64,000 nucleotides of DNA from assembly GCA_016288315.1 (NCBI GenBank), contig JAEEYU010000055.1:1-64000 (forward strand). The letters run 5' to 3'. A program made the translations under genes and the position numbers. This document shows positions 42,777-53,660 of this stretch, piece after piece. Position 1 is the first letter of the stretch, and every line of letters begins with the position of its first letter. This stretch comes from Clostridiaceae bacterium (GTDB lineage: Bacteria > Bacillota > Clostridia > Oscillospirales > Acutalibacteraceae). The notes below the pieces were generated by a model that searched no databases, was not told where the DNA came from, and worked only from the letters and a program-made list of their open reading frames with translations.

Positions 42777-45700
42777 TTGGCAGAGATAAAAGATCTTGAC
42801 GCTGTTGCTTCACTCGACGCAATGGACGCACACGTCAATGACTGGCGTGACGGAACCAAGGGCAAACAGAGAGGTATTTTCTCTTTTGACGACCTTGTCG
42901 GCACTAAACTCAAAATGCTTAAAAAGCGCATTTTCACCGACCTTGAATCAATTCCCGCCTGGAAAATGAGGGAATGCATTTACAAAGCTCCCGGTGAATA
43001 TGAGTATTTTTATGATGAGTGGAAAGAAATAAATGTAGGCGACAAATGGGGTCAGAACGGCTGGAGCGCGTTTTTCAAAAACTCGTTTGATATGCCCGAA
43101 CGCTTCAAAGGCAAAAAGGTAACGCTCAACATATATTTCGGCGGTGACAGTCTGCTCTCAATAAACGGCGAGCCGTATCAGGGCCTTGACCCTTTCCGCA
43201 ACACCGTTCTTCTTACCGACTGCGCAACGGGTAAAGAGCATTATGATATTGATATTGAATCATATTTTGTCTGGCACTCCGACGAGCCGTCGATAAAAAC
43301 TCTTTCCTGCTCGTTTATCGGCGCCGTTGACCCCGTCATTGAAGAAATCTACTGGGATTTCAAAGCGGTTTTCAACGCTTTGTTTATGCCTGTTCTTGAC
43401 AAAGGTCTTGCCGAAATAATCAGAGCGGCTCTTAAAGAGGCGTTCCTTCACGTCGATTTTGACCTTGACGGTGAAGAATTTGTCAATGAGCTGAAAATTG
43501 CAAAACAGATTCTTGTTGAAAAAGTTTATAAAAACCCGAATTATTCATCACAGGGCACGCTTGCGCTTATCGGCAACTCCCACCTTGATATTGTTTTTAT
43601 GTGGGGCTATAAAGAGTATATCCGCAAGCTGGGCAGAACTCACGCAACAATGCTCCGCCTTATGGAACAGTATCCCGATTTTATCTTTTCACAAAGCACT
43701 GTTCCCACTTATATTGAAATGGAAAAACGCTACCCGAATATGTTTGCGCAGGTCAAAAAGCGCATTGAAGAGGGCAGATGGGAATATATCGGCGCCATGT
43801 GGGTAGAGCCGGACTGCAACCTTATTTCGGGCGAATCCTTCACACGTCAGCTTCTGCACGGCGTCAGATACGCTGAAAAGACCTTCGGAATCACGCCCAG
43901 AACCTGCTGGGTGCCTGACGTTTTCGGCAACAGCTACGCTATGCCGCAGATTCTTAAAAAAGCAGGCGTTGAATATTTTGTTACCCATAAAATGGGCGTC
44001 TGGAACGACACCAATCCCTGGCAATACAGCACGTTCTGGTGGGAGGGCCCCGACGGCTCAAAGGTGTTCTCGATTGTTCCGCCCACTCATTTCATAGGCA
44101 CTGTTGAAGCCGATTCGCTTAAAATGAACTGGCAGAGATATACCGACAAGGCAACCATAGGCGAGTCGATGTATTGCTACGGCTGGGGCGACGGCGGCGG
44201 CGGAGTTGACACCGAAATGCTTGAATATGCAAAGCGTTATAACAAATTCCCCGGTCTGCCCGAAACAAAAATCAGTAAAATTGAGGATTCGCTTTGCAGA
44301 ATGAAGGCGAAAGCCACCGACACGAACATACCCACCTGGAAGGATGAACTCTATCTCGAAGAGCACAGAGGCGTTCACACCACAAAGGCTCTTCTCAAAA
44401 AGTATAACCGCCGCTGCGAAAACCTTTACCGTCAGGCGGAAATGTTTGCGACAATAGCCGGCAAATACGGTTATAAATATCCGCTTGAAAAACTCAACGA
44501 GGGCTGGCAGGAGCTTCTTACAACACAGTTCCACGACGGTCTTCCCGGCTCGCATATAACCGAGGTTTTCAAGGACTGGTGCGACAGATATGAAAGAATA
44601 CTCGCAATAGGCGAGCAGGTCAGGAGCGAAGCGCTCAACGTCATTGCCGGAAACATTGACGGCAGTGAAAAATACGGCAAGCCGTTTGCCCTCTTCAATT
44701 CTCTCGGCGTTGCCGCTACTTCAAAGGTTGAAATGCCTTATGAGGATGTTGAAATCTATTCGCCCTGCGGCAAAAAAGTTCCGGTTCAGGCATATACAAA
44801 GCTTGACGGCACAAAGGTTCTGACCTTTGTTGCAAAGAACGTGCCGGCAGTCGGCTTCAAGGTTTATTACAAGAAACCCGCAGCGGTTCCCGCAGCGCAG
44901 GAAATAAGCGTTGCCGATATTGAAAACGACAATTTCTCGCTTGTGTTTGATGACAGAGCCGAGCTCGTTTCAATATTTGACAAAAAGAACAACCGCGAAG
45001 TTCTTTGCGGCAGCGGCAACGTCTTCCGTATTTTTGAAGACCTGCCGGGTAAATATGACGCCTGGGATATTGTTGCAACCTATGTTGACCGCGAGTTTGA
45101 AACTAAGCCGGGCAAAATTGAAAGAATCGAAAAAGGCGAAGTTTTCACCTGCGTTACAATTTCAAAGCAGGTTATCCATTCGGCAATCAGGCAGAATATA
45201 ATCATTTATAATGACCTTGACCGTATTGATTTTGACACTTTTATAAGCTGGCACGAAAAGCAGAAGCTTCTCAAGGTCGGCTTTGATGTCGATATCAAGG
45301 CGCAGAAGTTCACCCGCGATATTGCATACGCCACAATCGAGAGTTCAAATTACCGCCACAATCCCTATGACAAGGCAAAGTTTGAGGTCAGCGCGCATAA
45401 CTTTATAGATATGAGCGAAGACGGCTACGGTCTGTCGATTCTCAATGACTGCAAATACGGCTTTGAGGTTGACAAACAGCGTATGATTATCACCCTTCTC
45501 AAAGCGCCGATGAACCCCGATCCGCAGTCAGACAGAGGCGACCATTACTTCACCTATTCGCTTTATCCGCACAACAACAACTGGAAGGATGCCGAAACAA
45601 TAACAAGAGGTCTTGAACTCAACAATCCCTTTGCTGCGGTTGATATTCCCGAAAAGTCGGGCGGAGAAGTCAAGAGCTCGTTTATAAGCGTCTCGGCCGC

Positions 45701-45941
45701 CAATGTTCTTCTTGAAGCGCTTAAAAAGTGCGAGGATGAAGATGCATATATTCTGCGCTTTGTTGAAAAAACAGGCAGAAGAACAAAAACCGAGGTTTCT
45801 TTCTTTGCCGATATTGAAAGAATGACCGAATGCAACCTTCTTGAAAGAGAAGATGTTTCTTTCGACACCTTTGAAAACGGCAGAATTGAATTTGAGATTG
45901 ACCCGTTTGAAATCAAGACCTTCAAAATTTTTCTGAAATGA
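42777..45941 (+). CDS. GH38 alpha-mannosidase (second of three)
   Basis: A GH38 enzyme of about 1054 residues. Zinc ligands His269 and Asp271 lie in GNSHLDIVFMWG and the candidate nucleophile Asp381 in WVPDVFGNSYAMPQI. YGWGDGGGGVDTEM and QFHDGLPGSHITEV are the later family motifs. The start is a choice: ATG 42768 lies right against the AAAGG ribosome site, while TTG 42777 is eight bases from it, so TTG is preferred. HSHLD-type residues and a longer N-terminal beta region set it apart from the one at 27285, so the substrates may differ. Co-transcribed with an esterase 10 bases downstream. Confidence 0.9.
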   Translation: MAEIKDLDAVASLDAMDAHVNDWRDGTKGKQRGIFSFDDLVGTKLKMLKKRIFTDLESIPAWKMRECIYKAPGEYEYFYDEWKEINVGDKWGQNGWSAFFKNSFDMPERFKGKKVTLNIYFGGDSLLSINGEPYQGLDPFRNTVLLTDCATGKEHYDIDIESYFVWHSDEPSIKTLSCSFIGAVDPVIEEIYWDFKAVFNALFMPVLDKGLAEIIRAALKEAFLHVDFDLDGEEFVNELKIAKQILVEKVYKNPNYSSQGTLALIGNSHLDIVFMWGYKEYIRKLGRTHATMLRLMEQYPDFIFSQSTVPTYIEMEKRYPNMFAQVKKRIEEGRWEYIGAMWVEPDCNLISGESFTRQLLHGVRYAEKTFGITPRTCWVPDVFGNSYAMPQILKKAGVEYFVTHKMGVWNDTNPWQYSTFWWEGPDGSKVFSIVPPTHFIGTVEADSLKMNWQRYTDKATIGESMYCYGWGDGGGGVDTEMLEYAKRYNKFPGLPETKISKIEDSLCRMKAKATDTNIPTWKDELYLEEHRGVHTTKALLKKYNRRCENLYRQAEMFATIAGKYGYKYPLEKLNEGWQELLTTQFHDGLPGSHITEVFKDWCDRYERILAIGEQVRSEALNVIAGNIDGSEKYGKPFALFNSLGVAATSKVEMPYEDVEIYSPCGKKVPVQAYTKLDGTKVLTFVAKNVPAVGFKVYYKKPAAVPAAQEISVADIENDNFSLVFDDRAELVSIFDKKNNREVLCGSGNVFRIFEDLPGKYDAWDIVATYVDREFETKPGKIERIEKGEVFTCVTISKQVIHSAIRQNIIIYNDLDRIDFDTFISWHEKQKLLKVGFDVDIKAQKFTRDIAYATIESSNYRHNPYDKAKFEVSAHNFIDMSEDGYGLSILNDCKYGFEVDKQRMIITLLKAPMNPDPQSDRGDHYFTYSLYPHNNNWKDAETITRGLELNNPFAAVDIPEKSGGEVKSSFISVSAANVLLEALKKCEDEDAYILRFVEKTGRRTKTEVSFFADIERMTECNLLEREDVSFDTFENGRIEFEIDPFEIKTFKIFLK

Positions 45942-45951
45942 GGTCAAAAGT

Positions 45952-46689
45952 ATGAAAACGGAAATCATTAATCTATCAAATGAGGGCGTAACACTCACCG
46001 CTTATATTCTTGACAGTTCAAATGAAATGTCAAACTGGAATTACCGTCCCGCAATGCTGGTTATTCCCGGCGGCGGATATAACTTCTGCTCCGACAGAGA
46101 AGCGGAGCCCGTTGCCATGGCGTTTGCATCAAAGGGTTTTAACACCTTTGTTCTCCGTTACTCAATCGGCAGGGGCAAAGCGGCTTTTCCAAACCCGCTC
46201 AACGATGCGGAAGAAGCCCTGCGAATGATTGTTGACAACAGTGAAAAGTGGCATATTGACACAAACAGAACAGCGGCAATCGGCTTTTCGGCAGGCGGTC
46301 ATCTCTGTGCCGCGCTTTCAACTATGGGTGCAATCAAACCAAAGGCGGCAGTTCTGTGCTACCCCTGCATTCTTTCATCAATAGGCGATATTCTTGCCGA
46401 GCCGGTTCCGTCGGTTGACGAATATGTTGACGGCACCACTCCTCCCACATTTATTGTTTCAAGCAGGGAAGATACCTGTGTTCCCATTGAAAATTCATTG
46501 AGATATGCCGATGCTCTCGAAAAAGCAGGCGTTGATTTTGAAATGCATATTTTTTCAAAAGGGTATCACGGTTTTTCGCTTGCAAACGAGGTCGTTTTCT
46601 CAAAAGAAGAGGATTACCTTTACAACATCCATCTGAGCGGATGGTTTGAACTGTGCGCAGCATGGCTGAAAAAGACATTTAACTATTAA
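45952..46689 (+). CDS. Alpha/beta hydrolase, acetylesterase-like
   Basis: A 245-residue esterase of the BD-FAE/acetyl xylan esterase-like group. The oxyanion loop is VIPGGGYNFCSDREAEP, the nucleophile Ser is in GFSAGGHLCA, the Asp in SSREDTCVP and the His in KGYHGFSLA. Such enzymes usually deacetylate plant or glycan oligosaccharides; next to an alpha-mannosidase it may deacetylate acetylated mannosides. This is inference from position. No signal peptide, so it would act on imported sugars. Confidence 0.83.
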   Translation: MKTEIINLSNEGVTLTAYILDSSNEMSNWNYRPAMLVIPGGGYNFCSDREAEPVAMAFASKGFNTFVLRYSIGRGKAAFPNPLNDAEEALRMIVDNSEKWHIDTNRTAAIGFSAGGHLCAALSTMGAIKPKAAVLCYPCILSSIGDILAEPVPSVDEYVDGTTPPTFIVSSREDTCVPIENSLRYADALEKAGVDFEMHIFSKGYHGFSLANEVVFSKEEDYLYNIHLSGWFELCAAWLKKTFNY

Positions 46690-46693
46690 TTGT

Positions 46694-46726
46694 AAAGCCC
46701 GGCAGATTCAGATTCTGTCGGGCTTT
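46694..46726 (+). terminator. Bidirectional terminator between convergent genes
   Basis: AAAGCCCGGCAGA (46694-46706) pairs with TCTGTCGGGCTTT (46714-46726) with one mismatch-like G-T, T-tail. Serves both the esterase and the HAD gene. Confidence 0.85.
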
Positions 46727-46735
46727 TACTGTTCA

Positions 46736-47389
46736 TCATATTTTATTGAGAATACCTGGCAGCTGTTTTATATCATCGATTATATAATCCGGTCCTGATT
46801 TTTCGTCAAGCTCTTCCCTTGAAAAAGAGGTTGTTACTCCTACGCTCACGGCTCCCGCCGCTTTTGCGGCCTTGATTCCGTTAATTGAGTCTTCAACAAC
46901 AACGCAGTTTTCCGGAGGAACATCTATCAGTTCGGCACCTTTGAGAAAAATGTCGGGGAACGGCTTTTGCCTTGTGACATCGCTGCCGGTTACAAGAGCG
47001 TCAAAAAATGCAGGCGTTACGCCTATGGCGTTGAGATTATGCTCAACCTTTACAAGGTCTGCGGCAGAGCAGACAGCGGCTTTGTATTCTGCCTTGACTT
47101 TGTTTATGACATCATAAACTCCGTCATATACGGCATCGGGATGCTGTTTTAATATATCGGCATAAATTGCGTAAACAACTGTTTTCATTTCAGGTCTGAA
47201 CGCCACGCCGTATTTTTCGGCAGGTCCGCCTAAATACTTTGTTTCTCCCGCACCGATAAAGGGCGTGAAATCGTCCGGCTCTGCATTGACTCCGAATTGT
47301 CTGAGCCCCTCAATGGCTGCCTGCAGAATAAACGGCTCCGAATCAATGAGAACCCCGTCCATATCAAAAAGAACACCTTTTATGTTCAT
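46736..47389 (-). CDS. HAD phosphatase, beta-phosphoglucomutase-like
   Basis: A 217-residue HAD hydrolase of the PGMB/GPH subgroup. Motif I is VLFDMDGVLIDSEP, motif II CSAADL, motif III Lys in RQKPFPDIF and motif IV VVEDSINGIKAAKAAG. The family covers sugar phosphatases and beta-phosphoglucomutases. A GTG at 47398 lies within the AGGAGGTG ribosome site, so the ATG at 47389 is the start. Its own promoter faces away from the aldose epimerase gene, and both probably belong to sugar salvage. Confidence 0.85.
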   Translation of the reverse strand: MNIKGVLFDMDGVLIDSEPFILQAAIEGLRQFGVNAEPDDFTPFIGAGETKYLGGPAEKYGVAFRPEMKTVVYAIYADILKQHPDAVYDGVYDVINKVKAEYKAAVCSAADLVKVEHNLNAIGVTPAFFDALVTGSDVTRQKPFPDIFLKGAELIDVPPENCVVVEDSINGIKAAKAAGAVSVGVTTSFSREELDEKSGPDYIIDDIKQLPGILNKI

Positions 47390-47407
47390 ATCAATCACCT
47401 CCTGCTT

Positions 47408-47436
47408 ATTTTACCATTATAGTTTTCTTTTTTCAA
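47408..47436 (-). promoter_or_regulatory. Promoter of the HAD gene
   Basis: On the minus strand TTGAAA (47436-47431), 17-base spacer, TAAAAT (47413-47408). It is divergent from the promoter at 47443. Confidence 0.7.
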
Positions 47437-47442
47437 CGCCAG

Positions 47443-47471
47443 TTGATTTTAAAAAATATAAGTGATAGTAT
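47443..47471 (+). promoter_or_regulatory. Promoter of the aldose epimerase gene
   Basis: TTGATT (47443-47448), 17-base spacer, TAGTAT (47466-47471). The TTG opening the longest reading frame is again the -35 box. Confidence 0.6.
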
Positions 47472-47496
47472 TAAAACAACAGAAAGGCGGGTTAAA

Positions 47497-48357
47497 ATGA
47501 TTTACAGTATTGAAAACGAAAAATTCTCTGCGCAGGTCAACAGTATGGGAGCCGAACTGCACTCTTTCAGGTCAAAGAAAACCGGCACGGAGTTTATATG
47601 GTTCGGCAAAGAAGAAATATGGTATGGCCAGGCGCCGATTCTTTTCCCCGTTGTCGGGCAGGTCAGAAACGACACAATAACCGTTGACGGCAAAAGTTAC
47701 AATATGCAAAAACACGGTTTTGCAAGAAAAAGCGAGTTTGAACTTGTTTCGGCTGAAAAATCCAAAGTTGTTTTTTCGCTTAAAAGCTCACCTGAAACAT
47801 TAAAAAAATATCCTTATGAATTTGAGCTGATTGTTTCTTATGAACTTAATGACAGCGGTCTCAAAGCATCTCATACGGTCAAAAACCTTAATGACGGAGA
47901 TATGTATTTTTCATTCGGCGCTCATCCCGGCTTTAACTGTGAAGTCGGCGATACCGTTGAATTTGAAAAAAATGAGACTCTCTGCACCGAGCGTATTTCA
48001 TCCGACAACCTCATTATTCCCGAAAAGTTCCCGCTTTTAAATAATGAAAAAACATTTACAATCACAAAAGAAATATTTGAGCCCGATGCACTCATTCTGT
48101 CGGATGTTCAGTCGGAGTATGTAACAATCAACAGCCCGTCTCAGGGCAGAATAATCAAGGTAACATTCGGCAAAACTCCGTTTCTCGGAATATGGGCAAA
48201 ACCGGGCGCTCCCTATGTATGCATTGAACCCTGGTTCGGTGTAAATGACGGCAGAGAGGATTACGGCGAGTTTTTCAACAAGCGCGGAATTCAGCATCTT
48301 TCACAAGGGGAAGAGTTCAATTTCTGCTGGAGCGCAGAACCCTTTGAGAATATATAA
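47497..48357 (+). CDS. Aldose 1-epimerase family protein (LacX-like)
   Basis: A 286-residue galactose mutarotase-like beta-sandwich protein: GAELHSFRSKKTGTEFIW, PILFPVVGQV, HGFARKSEFE with the conserved His, and FGAHPGFN, plus Glu in YVCIEPWFG. Members interconvert sugar anomers; the LacX branch is usually intracellular and linked to sugar catabolism. AAAGGCGG precedes the ATG at 47497, and the longer frame from 47443 overlaps the promoter. Confidence 0.85.
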   Translation: MIYSIENEKFSAQVNSMGAELHSFRSKKTGTEFIWFGKEEIWYGQAPILFPVVGQVRNDTITVDGKSYNMQKHGFARKSEFELVSAEKSKVVFSLKSSPETLKKYPYEFELIVSYELNDSGLKASHTVKNLNDGDMYFSFGAHPGFNCEVGDTVEFEKNETLCTERISSDNLIIPEKFPLLNNEKTFTITKEIFEPDALILSDVQSEYVTINSPSQGRIIKVTFGKTPFLGIWAKPGAPYVCIEPWFGVNDGREDYGEFFNKRGIQHLSQGEEFNFCWSAEPFENI

Positions 48358-48366
48358 TCAACAGCA

Positions 48367-48404
48367 AAAAAGCAGCCGGCTTCTTCTGAAGCGGGCTGCT
48401 TTTT
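48367..48404 (+). terminator. Bidirectional terminator after the epimerase
   Basis: AAAAAGCAGCC (48367-48377) pairs with GGCTGCTTTTT (48394-48404), inner GCTTC/GAAGC pairing. It also closes the minus-strand operon ending at 48414. Confidence 0.9.
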
Positions 48405-48413
48405 CAATCTTAT

Positions 48414-49922
<1,509 letters not shown>

Positions 49923-51272
49923 TTATATATATTTAATTAATTTCTGCGCTTCGTTAAGTGAACTGAACATTTCCGCCGCCGTCATTGCATAAAGGCAGGC
50001 GCCGAATGCCGCTTCCTCCGTGTGAAGAGGTATTTTCATTTTAAGGTTGAATTCATCACAGATTATTCTCTGAAGGGCATTGTTTTTTCTCAGACCGTTG
50101 CCCGAGCCGACGATAAATGCTCTTTTGCCGTGACAGCTTTGATTATATATGCCCGCAAGCTCGCCCGACATTCCGCGGAGAACTCCGTAAACAAGATGTT
50201 CTGCAGTGAAATTCTCAGTGTCAATGTTTTCTATTGAACCCTTCTGCTCCGGATTGCCTCTTGTTCCCGCAAATGTTGTGCAGACTTTAAGGGGATTGTC
50301 AGGTTCTCCGGAACTTTTCAGCATTCTGTCAATAAAAGGATAGGCGTTTTCACATTTGTTATCTGTAAGGTTCAGAACGCTCCTTATAAACTTCTCAAGC
50401 AGAGAGAATGCTCTGCCTCCGCAGAGTGCCGAACCGACAAAAAGATTATTGTTACGGTGAAACGGTCTTATCTCGGCATTATCAATGTTTCCGGCATCAT
50501 TTTTCTCAGTCATAAACGATATCTGACTGCCTGTTCCGAAGTTTATAAGAACGTCAGCTGAAGTGTCTCTGACCGAACCGATAAAACTTGCCTGATTGTC
50601 GCCGACGGCAACGCAAACGGGTATTGAGCCATGTGTTCCGATTATCACGGCATCGTTGACAACATCCGGAAAAAATGAATAATCAAGACCCGATTTTTCA
50701 ATTGCCTGTTTATCAAAACTCTGTTTTTCAATACTGTATAATCCAAAACTGTGCGCATCCGAAGAGTGCATAACAGGTTTTGTCAGACCGGCAAGTTTTG
50801 CGGCGACAAGGTCGTGAATTGTGCAGATATATGCGGCGCTTCCGGGAACCTCGTTTTTGAGTTTGTGGCAGAAATATGTTGTCGCACCGTAACCGGAAGC
50901 CGTCTTATAACCGCTCAGCCCGCTGAGCTTTTCAGCAAAAGTCATATTTTCGCAGTATTCCTGCGAGCCGGTCATATCCTGCCACGTGAAAAGGTCGCTG
51001 ACCGGGTTGCAGTTTTTGTCAACATAAACGATTCCGTGCATCTGCCCAGTTATGCCGATACAGCAGACAGGGGAGTGCTTTTCAATCAGTGAATCGACTT
51101 CGGAAATACAATTTTCAACAATGGCTGCTGCATTTTGTTTGCGTTCATATTCTCTGCCTTCAACATTGAAATCATTGGCAAAGGTGATAGTTACAATTAT
51201 TTCTCCGCTTTCACAGTTTACAACGCATAAACAGATTGACGAAGTGCCTATATCAAGACCAACACAATTCAT
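49923..51272 (-). CDS. FGGY-family carbohydrate kinase (sedoheptulokinase-like)
   Basis: A 449-residue kinase. VGLDIGTSSICLCVV starts the first ATPase lobe, GITGQMHGIVYVD and FTWQDMT follow, then IHDLVAAKLAG, VGDNQASFIGS and INFGTGSQIS, and a C-terminal GSGNGLRKNNALQ adenosine loop. The short length and GDNQASF resemble sedoheptulokinases more than xylulokinases or ribulokinases. It phosphorylates a sugar or polyol with ATP. The ribosome site GAGGTG includes the stop codon of the upstream glycyl radical enzyme gene, so the two are tightly coupled. Substrate not determined. Confidence 0.83.
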   Translation of the reverse strand: MNCVGLDIGTSSICLCVVNCESGEIIVTITFANDFNVEGREYERKQNAAAIVENCISEVDSLIEKHSPVCCIGITGQMHGIVYVDKNCNPVSDLFTWQDMTGSQEYCENMTFAEKLSGLSGYKTASGYGATTYFCHKLKNEVPGSAAYICTIHDLVAAKLAGLTKPVMHSSDAHSFGLYSIEKQSFDKQAIEKSGLDYSFFPDVVNDAVIIGTHGSIPVCVAVGDNQASFIGSVRDTSADVLINFGTGSQISFMTEKNDAGNIDNAEIRPFHRNNNLFVGSALCGGRAFSLLEKFIRSVLNLTDNKCENAYPFIDRMLKSSGEPDNPLKVCTTFAGTRGNPEQKGSIENIDTENFTAEHLVYGVLRGMSGELAGIYNQSCHGKRAFIVGSGNGLRKNNALQRIICDEFNLKMKIPLHTEEAAFGACLYAMTAAEMFSSLNEAQKLIKYI

Positions 51273-51281
51273 ATAAGCACC

Positions 51282-53648
51282 TCAGATTCTGGTTGACTCA
51301 AGGTCAAGACGCATAATAATATCCTGCTGAATATCCGGTGAAAGGTCGAGAAAGTTAACAAAGGTGCCGTGTATTCTCATTATATAAACTCCGTTCGGAG
51401 CATATTTTTTTGGGTTTTCAAGCACTTTTCTCAGGGTTTCGGGTGTTGTAACATTTACATATAAATAGAACGGTTTTATTCCGTCAGCTTCCTTGTTGAA
51501 AAACAGAGGAGTCATTATTCTGTTTGCAAAGTCTTTGCCTTTTCCTTCATAGTCAGGGGATGTAAAGAAACGCGGATTTATTCCCATATGTGAAGCATAA
51601 CCGCCGTTGAATTGAGAAAACGGCAGCTTCATATTTGACAGCATACGGAAGCCGAGACCGTTTGTTGCCTCGCCGTAAAGCGGGTCAACACCGTAATTGA
51701 GTTCCGTTCTCGCTTTTCTTCCGTCGGGAGTTGCGCCTACCCAGTAGCCGTAAAGAAGATGGGTGGAAGGCGTGCTCCAGTCCGCACGGAAGGGATTGCC
51801 GAGATAGTTCTTTTGTGATGAAACAATATCAGATATTTTTGAGGCAATCTGAGCCGCTTCGCTGTCAACTTCCGCAATATTATTGCCGAATTTCGGGCAG
51901 GCAAGCAGCCATTTGTGAAGTTCATCATAGCCCTCAAAGTCATTTTCAAGAGCTTCAATCAGCAGGTCTGCGTCCTGCGGACGCTCGCTGACAAAGCGGT
52001 CGATTGCGATAAATGAATCGGCAACAACCGAAAGACCGTGTATCAGGCAGCCGCTGCCGTTATATTTTGTGCCTTGATTTTCAGTGTCGCGGCAGTCAAA
52101 ACCAGAGTCAAGACCGCCCATAAAAGCAGACAGAAATGGAACGGGAAGGTTAAATAACGCTCTTGAAGCACCGTTGCCTGCATCAGCCATCTTACGGGCG
52201 TAATATTCTGCATTTTCATAAAAATATGTTCTGATATTTTTTAAAATATCAAGAGTATCATCGGATTTTACAACGCTTCCGATTTCTTTGCCGGTCAACA
52301 GAGATTTGCCGCGGTTAAGTGTGAGCTCGAGTATTTTAGGCAAATTAAACCAGGTGTTTGTGGTGTTGCCGTTGTCTTTGCCCATAATCAGCGGTTCCTG
52401 ACAGCCGGCTATCGAGCAGTCGGGAAGATCTTCATCATCAACACCGTGTGATTTAAGAATTTCAAAAAGCGAGTCATCATTGAAAAACGAAGGTGTTAAA
52501 ACGCCGGGGGTAAACAGGAATCTGCCGATTTTTCTGTATAATTCATCGGGCGTGTTTTTGTGAAGCTTGATTGAAAGAATCGGCTGAGGCATATTCATAT
52601 CATAATATGCGTCAAGCAGGGCGTAAGAAGTGTCGTTGGTAAGATCTTTTCCGTCTGTATCTTTTCCGCCGATTAAAAGCGACTGTGAAATTGCCCAGCT
52701 TCTGTCGGCAACATTGAAGAAAACAAGAAAATGTTTAAGCATTGCGGCGGCTTCATCAATGCTCTCGCCGCTCATTTTTCTGTATGGCTCAAAAATGCGG
52801 TCTGCATTGCCTACCGAAAAAGCAAAGGGGTTCGGCGCCTGTTCAAGGCACATAACCTGCCAGCAGATAATAAAGCTCTGAATTGCCTCATAAAGCGACT
52901 GAGCGGGCTGAGAGGGGACTTTTCTAAGAGTATCCTCCATATAAAAGAGCTGTGCTTTTCTGCTTTCATCCGCAGATTCGGATTTTTCACGGCATAAATC
53001 GGCATATCTTTCCGCCAGCGTTACCGCGCATTCAAGGGCTGTTCCGAACGCTTTGAGATTTGCCGCCTTTCCGGAATCGGGCTCGTTCTGAATCTTTTTG
53101 TTTGTTTTTTCAATAAGAGCATTTATCCCGTATCTGAGAACGGGTCTGAAATCGGGAATAAGGTGACCGGTTACCTGCTCGAAAAAGAAGGCAACCTCGG
53201 AGGTGCAGTCGTCATATTTGTCATAAACAGCGCATAAATCTTTAACGTAATCGCTTTGCTTTGTTTTCTCACGCAGAGCGTTTATTCTTTCCCGTGAGAA
53301 TTCTTCATTTGGTGCAATGTCATCAAATACGGCTGTTGGGTCGCAGTAGCCGCAAAAGTTTTCAACCTTGAAGCTCGGGTTAATAAGCGCATAGGATTTG
53401 GCAAATGCGTCTCTCTGTGTGCCGCAGAAGATATTGTAGTCGCTTACAGATAAAGGCAGATTTTCAACCATCGCTTTAAGCTCAAGCGCTGCGGAGATTT
53501 CTTTTGGTTTATCCTTGTTTTCTTCGTGAATCTTCAAAGCGGTTTCACGCGACAAAAACCAGCCGTCAAGACGGTCGATGCTTCTCTCTTCTTTAAAAAG
53601 AGCTTTTGCCATTTCAGTCACTTTAACGCTGTCTGTGTTTACAAACAT
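51282..53648 (-). CDS. Glycyl radical enzyme of unknown substrate
   Basis: A 788-residue pyruvate formate-lyase-like enzyme. The active-site Cys is Cys416 in CSIAGCQEP, with Glu418 two residues on, as in glycyl radical dehydratases and unlike the Cys-Cys of pyruvate formate-lyase. The radical loop near the C-terminus reads RIHGTFVNFLDL with the radical Gly at 761; the usual consensus is RVxG(Y/F), so the residues around the Gly differ while the DLSPDIQQDII that follows is conserved. It is activated by the neighbouring radical SAM protein. The operon also encodes an FGGY kinase and an arabinofuranosidase. Dehydratase or C-C/C-O lyase chemistry on a sugar-derived compound is inferred. Confidence 0.85.
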   Translation of the reverse strand: MFVNTDSVKVTEMAKALFKEERSIDRLDGWFLSRETALKIHEENKDKPKEISAALELKAMVENLPLSVSDYNIFCGTQRDAFAKSYALINPSFKVENFCGYCDPTAVFDDIAPNEEFSRERINALREKTKQSDYVKDLCAVYDKYDDCTSEVAFFFEQVTGHLIPDFRPVLRYGINALIEKTNKKIQNEPDSGKAANLKAFGTALECAVTLAERYADLCREKSESADESRKAQLFYMEDTLRKVPSQPAQSLYEAIQSFIICWQVMCLEQAPNPFAFSVGNADRIFEPYRKMSGESIDEAAAMLKHFLVFFNVADRSWAISQSLLIGGKDTDGKDLTNDTSYALLDAYYDMNMPQPILSIKLHKNTPDELYRKIGRFLFTPGVLTPSFFNDDSLFEILKSHGVDDEDLPDCSIAGCQEPLIMGKDNGNTTNTWFNLPKILELTLNRGKSLLTGKEIGSVVKSDDTLDILKNIRTYFYENAEYYARKMADAGNGASRALFNLPVPFLSAFMGGLDSGFDCRDTENQGTKYNGSGCLIHGLSVVADSFIAIDRFVSERPQDADLLIEALENDFEGYDELHKWLLACPKFGNNIAEVDSEAAQIASKISDIVSSQKNYLGNPFRADWSTPSTHLLYGYWVGATPDGRKARTELNYGVDPLYGEATNGLGFRMLSNMKLPFSQFNGGYASHMGINPRFFTSPDYEGKGKDFANRIMTPLFFNKEADGIKPFYLYVNVTTPETLRKVLENPKKYAPNGVYIMRIHGTFVNFLDLSPDIQQDIIMRLDLESTRI

Positions 53649-53660
53649 AAAAACACCTCT

